Origin: Whitmania pigra
Lineage: Eukaryota > Annelida > Clitellata > Hirudinida > Haemopidae
DNA length: 64,000 nucleotides
Reading direction: 5' to 3'
Assembly: GCA_021613335.1 (NCBI GenBank)
Contig: JAJTWR010000281.1
Span: 1,147,501-1,211,500, forward strand
Part shown: piece after piece, positions 31,072-41,823 of the stretch
Layout of the letters: each line of letters opens with the position of its first letter
How positions within the stretch are numbered: position 1 is the stretch's first letter
The notes under the pieces: generated by a model
What the model was told of the DNA's origin: nothing
Database searches by the model: none
The model's input: the letters and a program-made list of their open reading frames with translations, nothing else
Position numbers and translations under genes: made by a program

Positions 31072-32250
31072 CTGCTACTGCTACACTATGTTCACTATCT
31101 TTGCTAACCAACACCACAAGTGCAGAACTGTTCAATTCACTGAATGGTTATTTATCAGGAAAACCAAAATGGTCTTTTTGTGTCGGCATATGCACAGACG
31201 GAGCTGCTGCCATGACCGGACGACTGTCAGATTTAACTACTCGGATTAGAGGTTGCACCTGAAAGTGAATCTAGTCATTGTATCATTCACAGGGAAGTGC
31301 TGGCATGCCAAAAATTGTCGCCGGAATTAAACAGCGTATTGATTGATGTAATTAAAGTTATTAACCTCATCAAAGCACACGCTCTTAACTCGCGCCTGTT
31401 TGAGCAGTTTTGTGAGGAGATGGAGGCAGAGCACAGATGCCTGCTCTTACACACCGAAATAAGATGGCTATCCAGAGGCAAATCGCTAGCCAGAGTATTT
31501 GAATTGCGAGAGCCATTGCAAAGATTTCTCTCAGAAAAGAAGTCACCGTTGGCAGCACATTTCGGTGACAAGGTATGGGTCGCAAAACTAGCTTACCTGT
31601 GTGACATATTCAGCCTGCTCAATGAACTCAATCTGTCCCTTCAGGGGAAAATGACAACTGTTTTCAAGTTGGCAGACAAAGTAGCTGCATTTAAAGCCAA
31701 ACTGGAGTTGTGGGGAAAGCGCGTGAACAGAGGCATTTTGGACATGTTTAAAACATTAGCGGGGATTTTGTGCGAGACTGAACCTGAGCATTCAGTCTCC
31801 AAGTTGTTGTCGGATCACCTGTCTTTGCTTTTAAAAGAGTTTGAGCGTTACTTCCTAACCACAAAAGACCCACGAACTGGTAAGGAATGGATCCGCGACC
31901 CATTTGTCAACAAACCAAGCGAATCTAGCATGTCTGTGCAAGATCAACTGCTGGAGATTGTTAATGACGGCGTCCTTAAAACTGCGTTCCAGACAACAAC
32001 TCTACCGGTGTTCTGGATTAAAGTCATGGCGGAATACCCTGAGATTGCAACCACAGCACTTAAATCCCTGCTGCCATTTCCGACATCCTGTCTTTGTGAA
32101 GCGGAGTTTTCTGCAGTGACAGCAACCAAAACAAAACAACGAAATAAACTGGACATAAGCCACACAATTCGGGTGTCATTGTCTCCGATTACCCCCAGAT
32201 GGAACCGTCTCGTTGCAAAGAAACAAGCTCAAGGTTCTCATTAATTTAGC

Positions 32251-33914
32251 GTTCTAATGAGTTAGATTTTAAATCACTTTATATTCATTTGTTTGCGTAA
32301 CTGTATGTATTTTGAAGGAGGCATGTGTAAATACAATTAAATTAAAGTTATTAAATCAAAACGATCTAAAATGTAAACAATCAACTTTGTGGAAAGAGGA
32401 CGCGACAGAGTTTTGAGGCGAGCGGGTTCGTCAATGAATTTCGGATATCTGCGGATTCGGTTTAAGAAAGTTAACGAGATGCCAATCATTGGTGGTATCC
32501 GTGCAATTCCGCAAAGTTCTAAACGACTGAATTTGCTGAAGAACCGACTAGTGACCACACTGCTTATGATGGTCATTATTAGGCTATTTAAAAAAAAATA
32601 TGATAAAAAAAGAGTTTTGTTTTATAATAATCATCATCACCTAACTTATTATTTTACTTGAGAACAATTAACGAAATTATTTCTACAATTGTTTCATTTT
32701 ATAGATAAACACTCAAAACACCAACAACCAGTGGGAATGTGGCGTTTTCACTTCAAAGTCGGCGATTAGCTCTGAGGTTCGAGATAACCGATGAGGGCTA
32801 TCGTCTTTGATTTATTTGGTTAAGGCCCGTTGCATAACTAAGATGATTTGTACTTGTTAATTCGTTTTAGTAATGTAAAAGAAACGATTTGTATTATTAT
32901 AACAATAGGATTATATTAATAATGAAATAAATATTATTTGATTAAAGATTCTCTTAAGTGTCTCCGATTTTTGCAGATCCATACGTAAATAATGTACACA
33001 CTCACATAATTGCTAAGCATGGATATCATCTTAGATATGTTTTGAATCTAATTTCTTCCCTCGGGCCGACATTTCATCTTCCTGAGGGCACACCTGATGA
33101 TTTTTTAAAAAAGATAAGCAGGTGTTGATTCAGAGCATATTTTCCAACTCGGAGTCTGTGACTTAGAACCTCCTTTCTTCTTAAGGCACATTGGAATTTG
33201 TTCTTTGTCGACACAAGCTTTTGTATGTTCTTGTTATGTCGGCTGTCATAGGTTTAGCACATGCCACAGTGAACCACTCGGTTTGTCGCTCCAAACGAGG
33301 TTGAGAACTTGTGGAGGTGAGCTAAAGACAAGTTTGGGAGGATGCGTGGCATCTCATTCTCATTCATATAGAATCATACCTGGATCAGTTCCTTTGGCAT
33401 AGGCTTGGGAACAGGTACTCTTGATTCCAGCGTAACCTAGAACTTATCCGGGAATACTATCCCATCTGAGGAAATATTATTGTCTTGCATTGTATTGTGG
33501 GTTCCAAAACAACCGTTTTCAGGGCTACGCAATAAGCTCAAAGCATGAAAAAGTGCCGCTCGAAACTATACTTTAACAGCTCACACTGATAAGAAATTAG
33601 AGAACATTGGCCGCATATCACTTCATAATAAACTATTAGAATTGCAAGCTGCTACTACCGATGAAAATGTTTTTCCCAATCACTTTGTAATAGATAATCT
33701 CGGGATATATTATTCTTCAAAATAATGTACATTTGCGAAAAGCAAATTTTTAAAATTTATTAGAGACACCTCACGACATATCGTTAAACCTTTAATTAAA
33801 TATATATTTACTTTTAATCATTTTAGGCGGAGCTAATTATGTTGTTGGGGTGGAGCTATCTTCCTTATTTTTCATCTCATTAAGGCTGTGTGCAGATCGA
33901 ACGGTTTTACTGAA
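32251..33914. other. Repeat-derived spacer between hAT element and duplication copy 2
   Basis: No coding exon is supported. It includes a minus-strand copy of the short hairpin retroposon (32806-32856). Short frames such as 33205-33402 have no recognisable product. Confidence 0.5.
32806..32856 (-). mobile_element. Short hairpin-headed retroposon, minus strand
   Basis: The reverse complement reads AAGTACAAATCATCTTAGTT, ATGCAACGGGCCTTAACCAA and an AATAAAT-type tail, the same layout as the copy at 39446. No flanking duplication is obvious. Confidence 0.65.
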
Positions 33915-33950
33915 AATGTCTCCGATGGATGTTCCCAAAATAACTGACAT
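33915..33950 (-). pseudogene. Duplicated first 12 codons of PPIL4
   Basis: The first twelve codons of PPIL4 (with one Glu to Gly change) and its upstream promoter sequence are copied here; homology then stops abruptly. No PPIL4 body follows. Reading on gives a short unrelated tail. Confidence 0.85.
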
Positions 33951-34276
33951 ATCGATGGGGCTATTGTTAAATTAATAAGATAATGTTTGATAAGCAGATC
34001 AAATCTATGTTATCGACCTTGTTTTCGACGCAATGAACATAGGCGAACGATTCCAAATATTAGAAAATTATTAATATAGAGGCAATAAAACACTTTATAA
34101 AAATTTAATTAAAATATAATTTAATCAATAAATTGTAATTAAAAAATGTTTCGTACTAATTTTAATTTTGTTTCACCACTAATAGGCAATAGCGAATAAT
34201 GAATAATTACAAAAAATAGTCATAGCGAACTAGAAAAATGTAATAACATTCTTAAATCTCCATAAATGTAAAACAA

Positions 34277-34323
34277 GTCCAAATCATCTCAGTTATGCAA
34301 AGGACTATAATCAAATAAATAAT
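34277..34323 (+). mobile_element. Short hairpin-headed retroposon with 13-base target-site duplication
   Basis: A 47-base insert (GTCCAAATCATCTCAGTTAT...GGACTA, then AT-rich tail) is flanked by AAATGTAAAACAA at 34264-34276 and 34324-34336. The paralogous site in copy 1 (26311-26323) has a single AAATGTAAAACAA and no insert, which proves insertion after the duplication. Confidence 0.88.
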
Positions 34324-35016
34324 AAATGTAAAACAAATTTTCTAACTTTCTGAGTGTGAGAAATTACATTCATTCTAGTAAAAAAATGGTTGATAATTGT
34401 GCATGCAATTCCGTTTTTTTCACGAGTTCAACATGTATAGTGTATTTTTTAAATATCATTAGTAGAGGTGCATTGTTTATTCATCTGAAATGTTGATTTG
34501 GTATTAATGACGAACCTGGAATTATATTCCCTTGGGATGCACCCTGAATTTGTGATTTTTAATTGTTTTATTCATGGGTTCTTCGTTCAGACCTTTGAAA
34601 TAAACGAATTCAAAACCAAAAAAAATCTCATGAGGGTGTATTTTATTAGCGTCCATTACATACATCATGAGACTTCAAAGTGATTTCATTTTATTTGGAT
34701 GAATTCTTCTACATGTGAACTTTCAGAAATAATTTGGAAGTTCAACAATAAGTAGCCGGTGTGCCTATTGCTCCTAAACAATTTCAAATTAATTAATTTT
34801 AATTAAAAATTTCTTGAATGTGACGAAATACTAAAAACACCTCATGTTATGAGGACAAGTAAAAAAAAGAAATTATTCGAGCAAATTTTCTGAGGCGAAG
34901 TAACATTTTGAATCCACTGTGGACGCTGAATTATTCAGTGAAGCAATTTTAGAAAATGGAGAATAACTCCAAGGCCGTATTTCATCATTTGCACTGAAAA
35001 CGAAACGCCATTTCAG

Positions 35017-38000
35017 TCAATTAGAGGGATCGTAGACCCGGCTTAAATAGGCAAGATAAAACCACGGATTGTAACCCTTTCCTGAATATGTTTTAATGTG
35101 TGTCTTGAGTTTTAATTTTTGTTTATTGCTGAACAGCCAGTATATGATCTGTTGGTCTGTGCTCATGAAGTTTGTTTCATTCATCATCCTTTCTACGCCA
35201 TTCGTGTATTCGGCTATCCACTGCAACATGGCGTCGGAGCGACCGACGAAATACGCTCCACACACCCACACCATGTTGTTGATGACGATAGTCGAGGCTT
35301 CCAGGTTCGGTTGAAAGTCGTAAACTTGCGAGTATGCAATACTCTGACTTTTAATAAGCTCCGTCGGAAGGACCAGTCGAAAGTTTTTGGTCGAGTTTGT
35401 AATTGGAACGAGGTCTCTGAACAATCCCACGTCAATCCACGCAAAGTAATTACAATCGAACGGATTTGTCTTGATGGCACGCCTCATGAACTCGTACTTA
35501 GCGTGCATGGCGGAAGAATATTCTGGCAAGACGGTATTTGGAGAATGTTTTGGATAATCGGCCCTTGAATATATTTTGGCAATGCGAGGAAGTAATTTGA
35601 AGGACCACAAGTCCGTTCTCTCTATCTCGTAGATTATGGTTATTCGTTTTGGAAACTTTGATCTCAACTGCTGGATTAAGTTTATGAAGGGACTTGATTT
35701 TTCCAAGAAGAATATGACGGGGTTCTCGATGAGCGAGAAAACAGTAATCCAATTTTTGTAGTCGTCTGGAGTGTACTGCATTCCCGATGTTCCTTTTGCA
35801 AAAGTTCCCAGGTCGAAGTAGGCTGTCACCAGTGTGATTTCTAACTTTTCCTGCATAAATAAATTGTTTATACATTTAAGTTATTTAGTTTATAAATATT
35901 CTGAATATAACAATTTTAAATAACTAAACATTATAAACACATTAAGAGCAAAACAATTAGAGAGGTATAATTTAAAAATTTTAACATCAACATTAAATTT
36001 GCATTTACAAATATTAATTCTCTTCACTATATTCACTTTTTATAATTGATTACCATCATCGCCGTCCTCGTCGTCATTGTCATCGTCATCGCCATCACCA
36101 TCATCATCATCGTCGTCGTCGTCGTCGTCGTCGTCATCATCATCATCATCATCCAGCCACAAAAAGCAGCTCATCCTTCCAGCATTGCTTGAATGTTTGC
36201 ATGAAAGTTCCTTTGGTATTCAATGTATTGAAAGTCTTGCAGTCAATACAAGAGTAAATCGTAGACACAATGTCTCCTTCCTTTCAGGGTGCTCATGATA
36301 CTGATCGGAGAATTCATTCATTGGAAAATTTCCAAGATTAAAGCAGGATTTCATCTTAAAAATCCTGATATTTATAAATTTACGCTTAATCACTTTGTCT
36401 CTGTTGGACAATAAAAGTATAACACTAATTCATAATTATAATAATTAAGCATTCAAATGCGAATTTGCAACACTCGAAAAGAATGAGGTCGAGAATTCAG
36501 TTCACTAATTTCTCTGAGATTTGAATACTTTTGTAAACCCCTAGTCGGAACAATAGGCGTGCAGGTTGGCCGAATGGGTACGTGTCTGCATACGTCGGTA
36601 GTGGCAACAGCCGTAATGTGTCGTGTTCGAAACCCAGCCTGCACTGCCACCGGCCCTTGGGAAGGAGCGCTATATAAATGGTTACATGAAGCGCCTCTGA
36701 CGCTGTGCATAAGGCGCTTTATAAATGAAATACAATTATAATGAGTAAAGATGATTGCCGAAAGCCTTGAGATTGTAAGATCGATGTCTTGGCACAGTTC
36801 TTTATTACTTCCAGTTTTTAGTTGCATTATTATCTTATTATTCGGTTATTATTGTTGCATTGCTCGGATCGGCACACTAATCGACCGAAAATGCTCCTCT
36901 ATTCAGGTGCGTCCAGATTCTGAATAACTCTATTGGAATGCCCTGAATTATGCATTGCATTAAAATGTTACTTTTATGTTTGATTTGTTTATATGTTGAT
37001 ATCTATAAATATATGTATGAGTCATAACTCAACCACGACTGAGAACATTTCTTTTAAGCATGTATTGCAAGCAGCACAATCGATCTGAATAGAAAATAAT
37101 ACTATTTAATTTCAAACATGTTGCAAACTACTAAATCGTTCTGAAAAGAAAGCAATAACGTTGATTTAGTTCCCATACAGCGTGCCATACAATGCACAAT
37201 AATTTTTTAAATATTACAATATATGAAAAAGCTATAAAATATAGGAGTTAATAAATAGAGCGTTACTTTTCGACTACCGTGTTTATAATAGTAGCTAAGC
37301 ATTTATCTAAGCAAAAGTTCAACATCTTCTAATCCTTTGTAAGCACTCCAAACACTTAAACATGAAATTAAAGCGTGTTTGACATTACTATCGGTTTCGT
37401 GTGGTGGATTTATGGCTTGAACTTCTTTACTTGAACGAAAAGTTCAGACAAGACGGACATCCAATATAAATCATAAAATTATCTAAAATGTTTTCTGCCA
37501 CCATTAGAACTTTCATTACTTGTAATGTGTAAATATGAAGTATATATAAGTTCAAATCATCCTGGTTATGCACCGAGCTTTAATGAAATAAGCCAAAGAA
37601 GGAAAAAAGATGTCGCGACAGAGTGCACAAAGGTGAAAGGTGAAAATCCATCAGGGGCACCCAGCTGATCACGGGTGGTTCAACCCCAGAGAGTGTCAGA
37701 AGATCAGGGGCGAAACGCTTAAAGTGTTCTCTGAGAATTCCAAACTAGAGCTACGCAGTCCCGGACTTTCTTAATCTTTATTTTTAATTAAGCTGCTGAA
37801 ATGTTAAGTGATTTTAATTCTATAATCCTGTGGTAATCTCGAGACATGTTGGAGGACGCTAAATATGTTTAGTTGAGGTTCGATTATTTAGACGTTGATT
37901 ATTTTCATTGATTATTTTTGATTGGAAACAATCAAATAACTGCTAATTAATTTGAAATAATCATTAAAATGAAAGGCTACGATGGCCGTCATGCAATGAA

Positions 38001-38209
38001 GTTAGTTAGTTTTTTATTCTGGTTTATAAAAGGTCAATAGTTGTATTAATACTGACCTTACTATGTGGGCGATTCATAGAGCAAAACAAGGCAACAGTTA
38101 TCAGCAAGACTGCACTCAAAATCTTGAGGGTCATCTTAATCTTACGACTCATCATTGACTTCTTGGAAGAGAAGTCGTGGTAGTCATCGTCGCTTTGAGC
38201 CACCTCCAT
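35017..38209 (-). CDS. HtrL/YibB-family glycosyltransferase-like type II membrane protein, copy 2
   Basis: Exons 38057-38209 (51 codons) and 35017-35850 (277 codons plus stop) join in phase 0; 328 residues. The signal anchor (ILSAVLLITVALFCS) is identical to copy 1. The catalytic-like domain is intact in frame but two conserved-looking motifs differ: NYFAWIDVG instead of WIDAG, and VWVCGAYFVG instead of VWVGGAYFVG. The intron (35851-38056) is 2.2 kb because of a SINE and other insertions. A downstream ATG two codons before exon 2 could allow an unspliced, anchorless product, but the splice signals are intact. Whether the motif changes abolish activity is unknown. Confidence 0.83.
36050..36155 (+). 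repeat. (ATC/GTC)n microsatellite
   Basis: About 100 bases of CATCGT/CATCAT repeats in the intron of HtrL-like copy 2, much longer than the corresponding run in copy 1 (about 27745-27790). It yields a spurious poly-Ser frame. Confidence 0.85.
36559..36742 (+). mobile_element. tRNA-derived SINE, well preserved copy
   Basis: About 185 bases. The head has a pol III A-box-like GTTGGCCGAATGGG and a B box GTTCGAAACCC (36625-36635). The body has GGAGCGCTATATAAATGGTT and GCGCCTCTGACGCTGTGCAT, and the end is GGCGCTTTATAAATGAAATA. It matches 50712-50893 closely. It lies in the intron of HtrL-like copy 2, antisense to that gene, and is absent from copy 1. Confidence 0.85.
37548..37587 (+). repeat. Old hairpin retroposon copy shared by the duplication
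   Basis: Paralogous to 27973-28012 with one further substitution (GCACCGAG for GCAACGAG). Confidence 0.6.
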
Positions 38210-38453
38210 GTCTCCAGTTTGCTGGTTAAATCAAACCTTTCCTAACTGGTTATATTTTTAAACCGTATCCTTGGAAACTTAAATAAAAACTAGTAATTTC
38301 TGATAATAAATTTAATATATTTAAATAATGTAATTAAGCAATTCACGACAGAAAGGAGATGATTTAGACGTGCGTTCGATGTGAGGTGTCCTTTTATAAG
38401 GCATGCGCATGCTCGTACAGGTCGCTTCCACTGTTGCAATCCATTGTTTAAAG

Positions 38454-39445
38454 TGGTCGGATGAGCTGAAAGATTGCAAACGAACATTCATTCATTCATT
38501 CGCTCGGTCATTCGTTCGAGAACAGATGAGCCTCCACTAACAAATCTGAAAATCTTTTCATTGCTTGTCAGATTTTAGGCCCGCTATCAATTAATTTATG
38601 GTTTATGGTGACAGTCTTAAGAGGTAACACCTTGATTTTTCCGGGTGACATCAACCCCAGTGACGTTGCTGCATAGCACATCAGTTTTGGAACCGTAAAG
38701 AGAAAATATTACTTAATTTTGTACCTAAAGTTAAATTTGGATATCGTATTTAGATGCAAGCAGATGTTCATCTTGAACTGGAGTGTTCAATAAACCTGAT
38801 TTCTGAATTGTCGAAACACTTTCCCTATTGATTTTCCTTTTACATCCTAAGGGAAGCGTTGGCAATTCTTTAGCAGGGTGAGTTTGACTTAGATGACGCC
38901 TAAGTATATAACTGGCAGCATATTTTTTATTACGCACACTCGAAAGTCATGATAATATAACATAGTTTGGAATCCGACTTTGAATCGATGGCGGTGCCTG
39001 CCGATTGGCTGAAAGTTTGTTTACAAACTAATATTCAAATGTCTGACAGTTGATCGGATTGCATACTTTTTCGATTATGCTCCTTGTACGTTCTTGTGGT
39101 TACTTGAATAAGGCTAGCAGGGCGAGAGTCCCATTGTTAAAAGCCTGTGTTATGACGCTAGCTGGTTCAAAAATCTTATCTACTCAACCGATGTCAAATT
39201 AAATTTCACCGAAATAATCTACAGGCATTCATTTTAAAATCGCACTGTCCAGATTTTTAAAGTTTTCGTTTAAATTTGAATAATCTACCGGCAACTTTTC
39301 CGAAAAACAACAAAATGCGACAATCTCATGGTCAAAAATCTTTTTATTTGCTCACAATGTCAAAAAACTCTAAAGTTGCACTTTTACATCCTGCAACAAG
39401 CAGTGTTTCGCTTTAAATCCAAACACCCTGCTACCCTTATGCAAG
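38454..39445. other. Spacer right of the duplication
   Basis: No supported gene. Holds a CATT/CGTT short tandem tract near 38488-38515 and a possible BED-finger fragment (38731-38937). Confidence 0.45.
38731..38937 (-). pseudogene. Possible BED/transposase zinc-finger fragment
   Basis: A short frame on the minus strand contains YILRRHLSQTHP, reminiscent of the C-terminal half of a BED finger (H-x5-H spacing). The paired cysteines are not in this frame. Too short to assign with certainty. Confidence 0.3.
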
Positions 39446-39511
39446 CCAAGTCCAAATCATCTTAGTTATGCAACGGACTTTAATCAAATAAATAAATAAA
39501 ATAAATAAAAG
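39446..39511 (+). mobile_element. Short hairpin-headed retroposon with 11-base target-site duplication
   Basis: About 65 bases: AAGTCC...GGACTT arms enclosing a 21-base loop, then TAATCAAATAAATAAATAAA. Flanked by CCTTATGCAAG at 39435-39445 and 39512-39522. This is the best copy for defining the element. Confidence 0.85.
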
Positions 39512-39959
39512 CCTTATGCAAGTCTTGTGGTACATTCAAGATTTCGGGGATGCAACTATTAAAAAGATTTTCGATGCATTGTTTGAAAAAAAATAGCAAA
39601 TCTAAAAGACTAATTTTTGTTTGAGTCAGAAATATTTATTTAAATATTTATTTAAAGATAGCAAATTTACATAAAAACTATTACTAAAAATGTTACTATT
39701 AAATTACATTGTTATATATTGATTATATTTTAAAAAAACCTTTGCCTTATTAATGTCGTGATATGTGTCAAAGTCAGACAAACTCGTCACAATTTTTTAC
39801 ATTTTAAAAATGTTGTTTTGCAACACAATACAATATTCTTTATATAGCTTCTATTGTGTAAATGTACTTCCTTTACATAACGCCAAAAAACATACTTTTT
39901 AATCAGATGCGATACCTTTTGCCTCTCCGAAAATATTTTGGTTAAAAACCAAATTGAAT

Positions 39960-41195
39960 ATTTGGAGCTCAGCTTACATCACTCCAATCCACAAAAAAGG
40001 TTCCACATCGGATCCAGGGAATTACAGACCAATATCACTAACATTGTTGTCGTGCAATGGAACAGGTGATCAATAAAGACATACTGAATTACCTTCAGGC
40101 TAACAACTTTATATCTCCTGATCAACATGGTTTTTTGGAATTTGAGGTCAACATGTACTAATTTGATTGAATGTACCAATGAGTGGTCTCAAGGGAGTGT
40201 ACTGGGTTATACGCTTTTCCTTATTTACATAAACGATGTTGTGGACGCATTTACAGACAACTCTGTCAAATACAAACTCTTCGCATATGGCATCAAGCTA
40301 TACTCAACATCATCACATTCCCACAAACTCTTCCTTACAAACTGCTATCGACAGGTTGGTGTTATGGAGCCAAAAATGGCAATTACAATTAGCCCCAGAA
40401 AAATGTCTCCAAGCTTCCATTAAAACAACGGGAGCAGCACTATGCCAAACAAATACACAATCTACTCACGACCCATATCCTTCACAGACAATATACGTGA
40501 CCTTGGTGTCCTCATCTATAGTAAACTCACCTTCAAAGCCCATATCAACAACATCATTCATAATGCCTTTGTCAGAACACGCCTAATCCTCAAATGCTTT
40601 CGCTCAAAGGACAAGCGAATATTGACCAGAGCGTACTGCACCTATGTTCGGCCAATCCTCGAATATTGCTCCCCGGTCTGGAGCCCCCATAACAAGCAGC
40701 TCATAACAAAGATCGAGCGAGTTCAAAGGTTTTTCACCATGGCCATACCAGGTTTACGAAATCTACCTTATATGAGCAGACTTCAGAAACTCGGACTCAA
40801 GACATTGGAACACCGACGCCTCATCCATGATTTATAACTCTGTCACAAAATGTTACACAGCTTCACTCACTGCATCATCCCCAAATTCCCTGTTATCTCG
40901 CACACGTGGTCATACCCCCGTCTACGCCATGAAAAGTGCTCAACTACTCACAGGCTCCGTTTCTTCACCAACCGAATCGCGAAACCCTGGAACTTTCTAC
41001 CCCCAGATATTAGCTCTACAACTCATAGTCAATTTAAGGCCTGCATTTCCAACACTGACTTGAAAAAGTTTCTAACAATTTAATTGACTTAAATTTGGTA
41101 TATGCACTCTATATGTACTGATTATCTGACACCAATTTGTGTTAGCAGTCACTTGTGGCCCTTTTTATGGTTTCAATAAATAAATAAATATCGGG
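39960..41195 (+). pseudogene. CR1/Jockey-like LINE, 3' part of reverse transcriptase, dead
   Basis: Frames around 40127-40423 and 40442-40837 encode RT motifs (GSVLGYTLFLIYINDVVDAF, then KYKLFAYGIKLYS where FADD is expected) and the C-terminal LINE block (RDLGVLIYSKLTFKAHI, YVRPILEYCSPVWSPHNKQL, IERVQRFFTMAIPGL). The catalytic Asp pair is replaced by Tyr-Gly, and the reading frame shifts several times. The 3' end is GGTTTCAATAAATAAATAAA near 41175-41195. Confidence 0.88.
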
Positions 41196-41823
41196 TTTTG
41201 AGTACACTAACACAAAAAAGATAGTCATAAGAGTTAGTTTCATATTTTTAGTCCTTCTGAGATAAATAACTCAGGGTAAATGACTTTGCAATTATTTTTT
41301 CATTTCTTTAAATGACCCCATATGACTGAATGTTGACTATGATGACCAGCCTAGTAGCTATAATTGCACCATCATGCTGGCTTTATAAGGTAACAGCTGC
41401 CATCCAGAGGCCAAAACGAGTTAAACAAAAATAACAAACCAGATTCTAACTAAATAAGTCTGAAGTTAGTTTCACACACAATAGCGATCCTAAATATCCT
41501 GTCCAACCACAAAAAAGCAAAAGCCTGAGTAAAAATCATCGCCAAAGCAAAGCAGGTCAATCCCCCAAATACATAAACTCAATAAATGCCACTTGCAACC
41601 ACTTTAGGTGGAAAGTTTTGCTATTTTATTTATTTTCCAAATTTTATTCAAATTCAGGCTGGAAAATGTGGAATTTTCTTTAAGTCATGAGTGCAGACAA
41701 AAATGAAGCAATAAAAGAAATCCAATAAACCACTTAATAGAGCAGATTCGCGTGATATCTCAAACCATCTTCCCCTGGTCCATGCAATTGTCAATTAACT
41801 AAATTCCTCGCGTCAGACACGTC
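41196..41823. other. Spacer between LINE and UBE2S
   Basis: AT-rich; presumably includes the UBE2S 3' UTR. No other feature seen. Confidence 0.4.

Larger units (their letters stand above)
29226..32244 (+). pseudogene. hAT transposase (ZBED5/FAM200-like), broken
   Basis: The N-terminal piece (29226-29597) has a BED-type zinc finger (CIVCGDHLSNASMKPSKLLR then HFNAKHP). The next pieces are in other frames: a break near 29597, another in an A-run near 29760, then the R2-like insertion, then a break near 31247. The long C-terminal piece 31297-32244 is open for 315 codons and includes LLLHTEIRWLSRGKSLARVF and the hAT C-terminal dimerisation region (LLPFPTSCLCEAEFSAVTAT). At least three frame breaks plus the insertion show that it is dead. 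Confidence 0.9.
28862..32250 (+). mobile_element. hAT-superfamily element (ZBED5/SCAND3-like), degenerate and interrupted
   Basis: Begins at 28862 with a hAT-type terminus (CAGTGGTCCCCAACCTCCGG), exactly where homology to the other duplication copy stops. It carries the remains of a ZBED-type transposase ending at 32244. No matching inverted terminus was found on the right side, so the 3' end is lost or too diverged. An R2-like retroelement (29975-31071) interrupts it. Confidence 0.85.
33915..38453. repeat. Segmental duplication, copy 2
   Basis: Same-orientation copy of 25949-28861, longer because of at least three insertions (34277-34323, about 34640-34955, about 36075-37365). On its right, sequence continues past the point where copy 1 is cut by the hAT element. 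Confidence 0.92.

Noticed and set aside
36559..36640. A functional tRNA gene
   Set aside because: It has A and B boxes but a fused non-tRNA body and a near-identical second copy at 50712, so it is a SINE.
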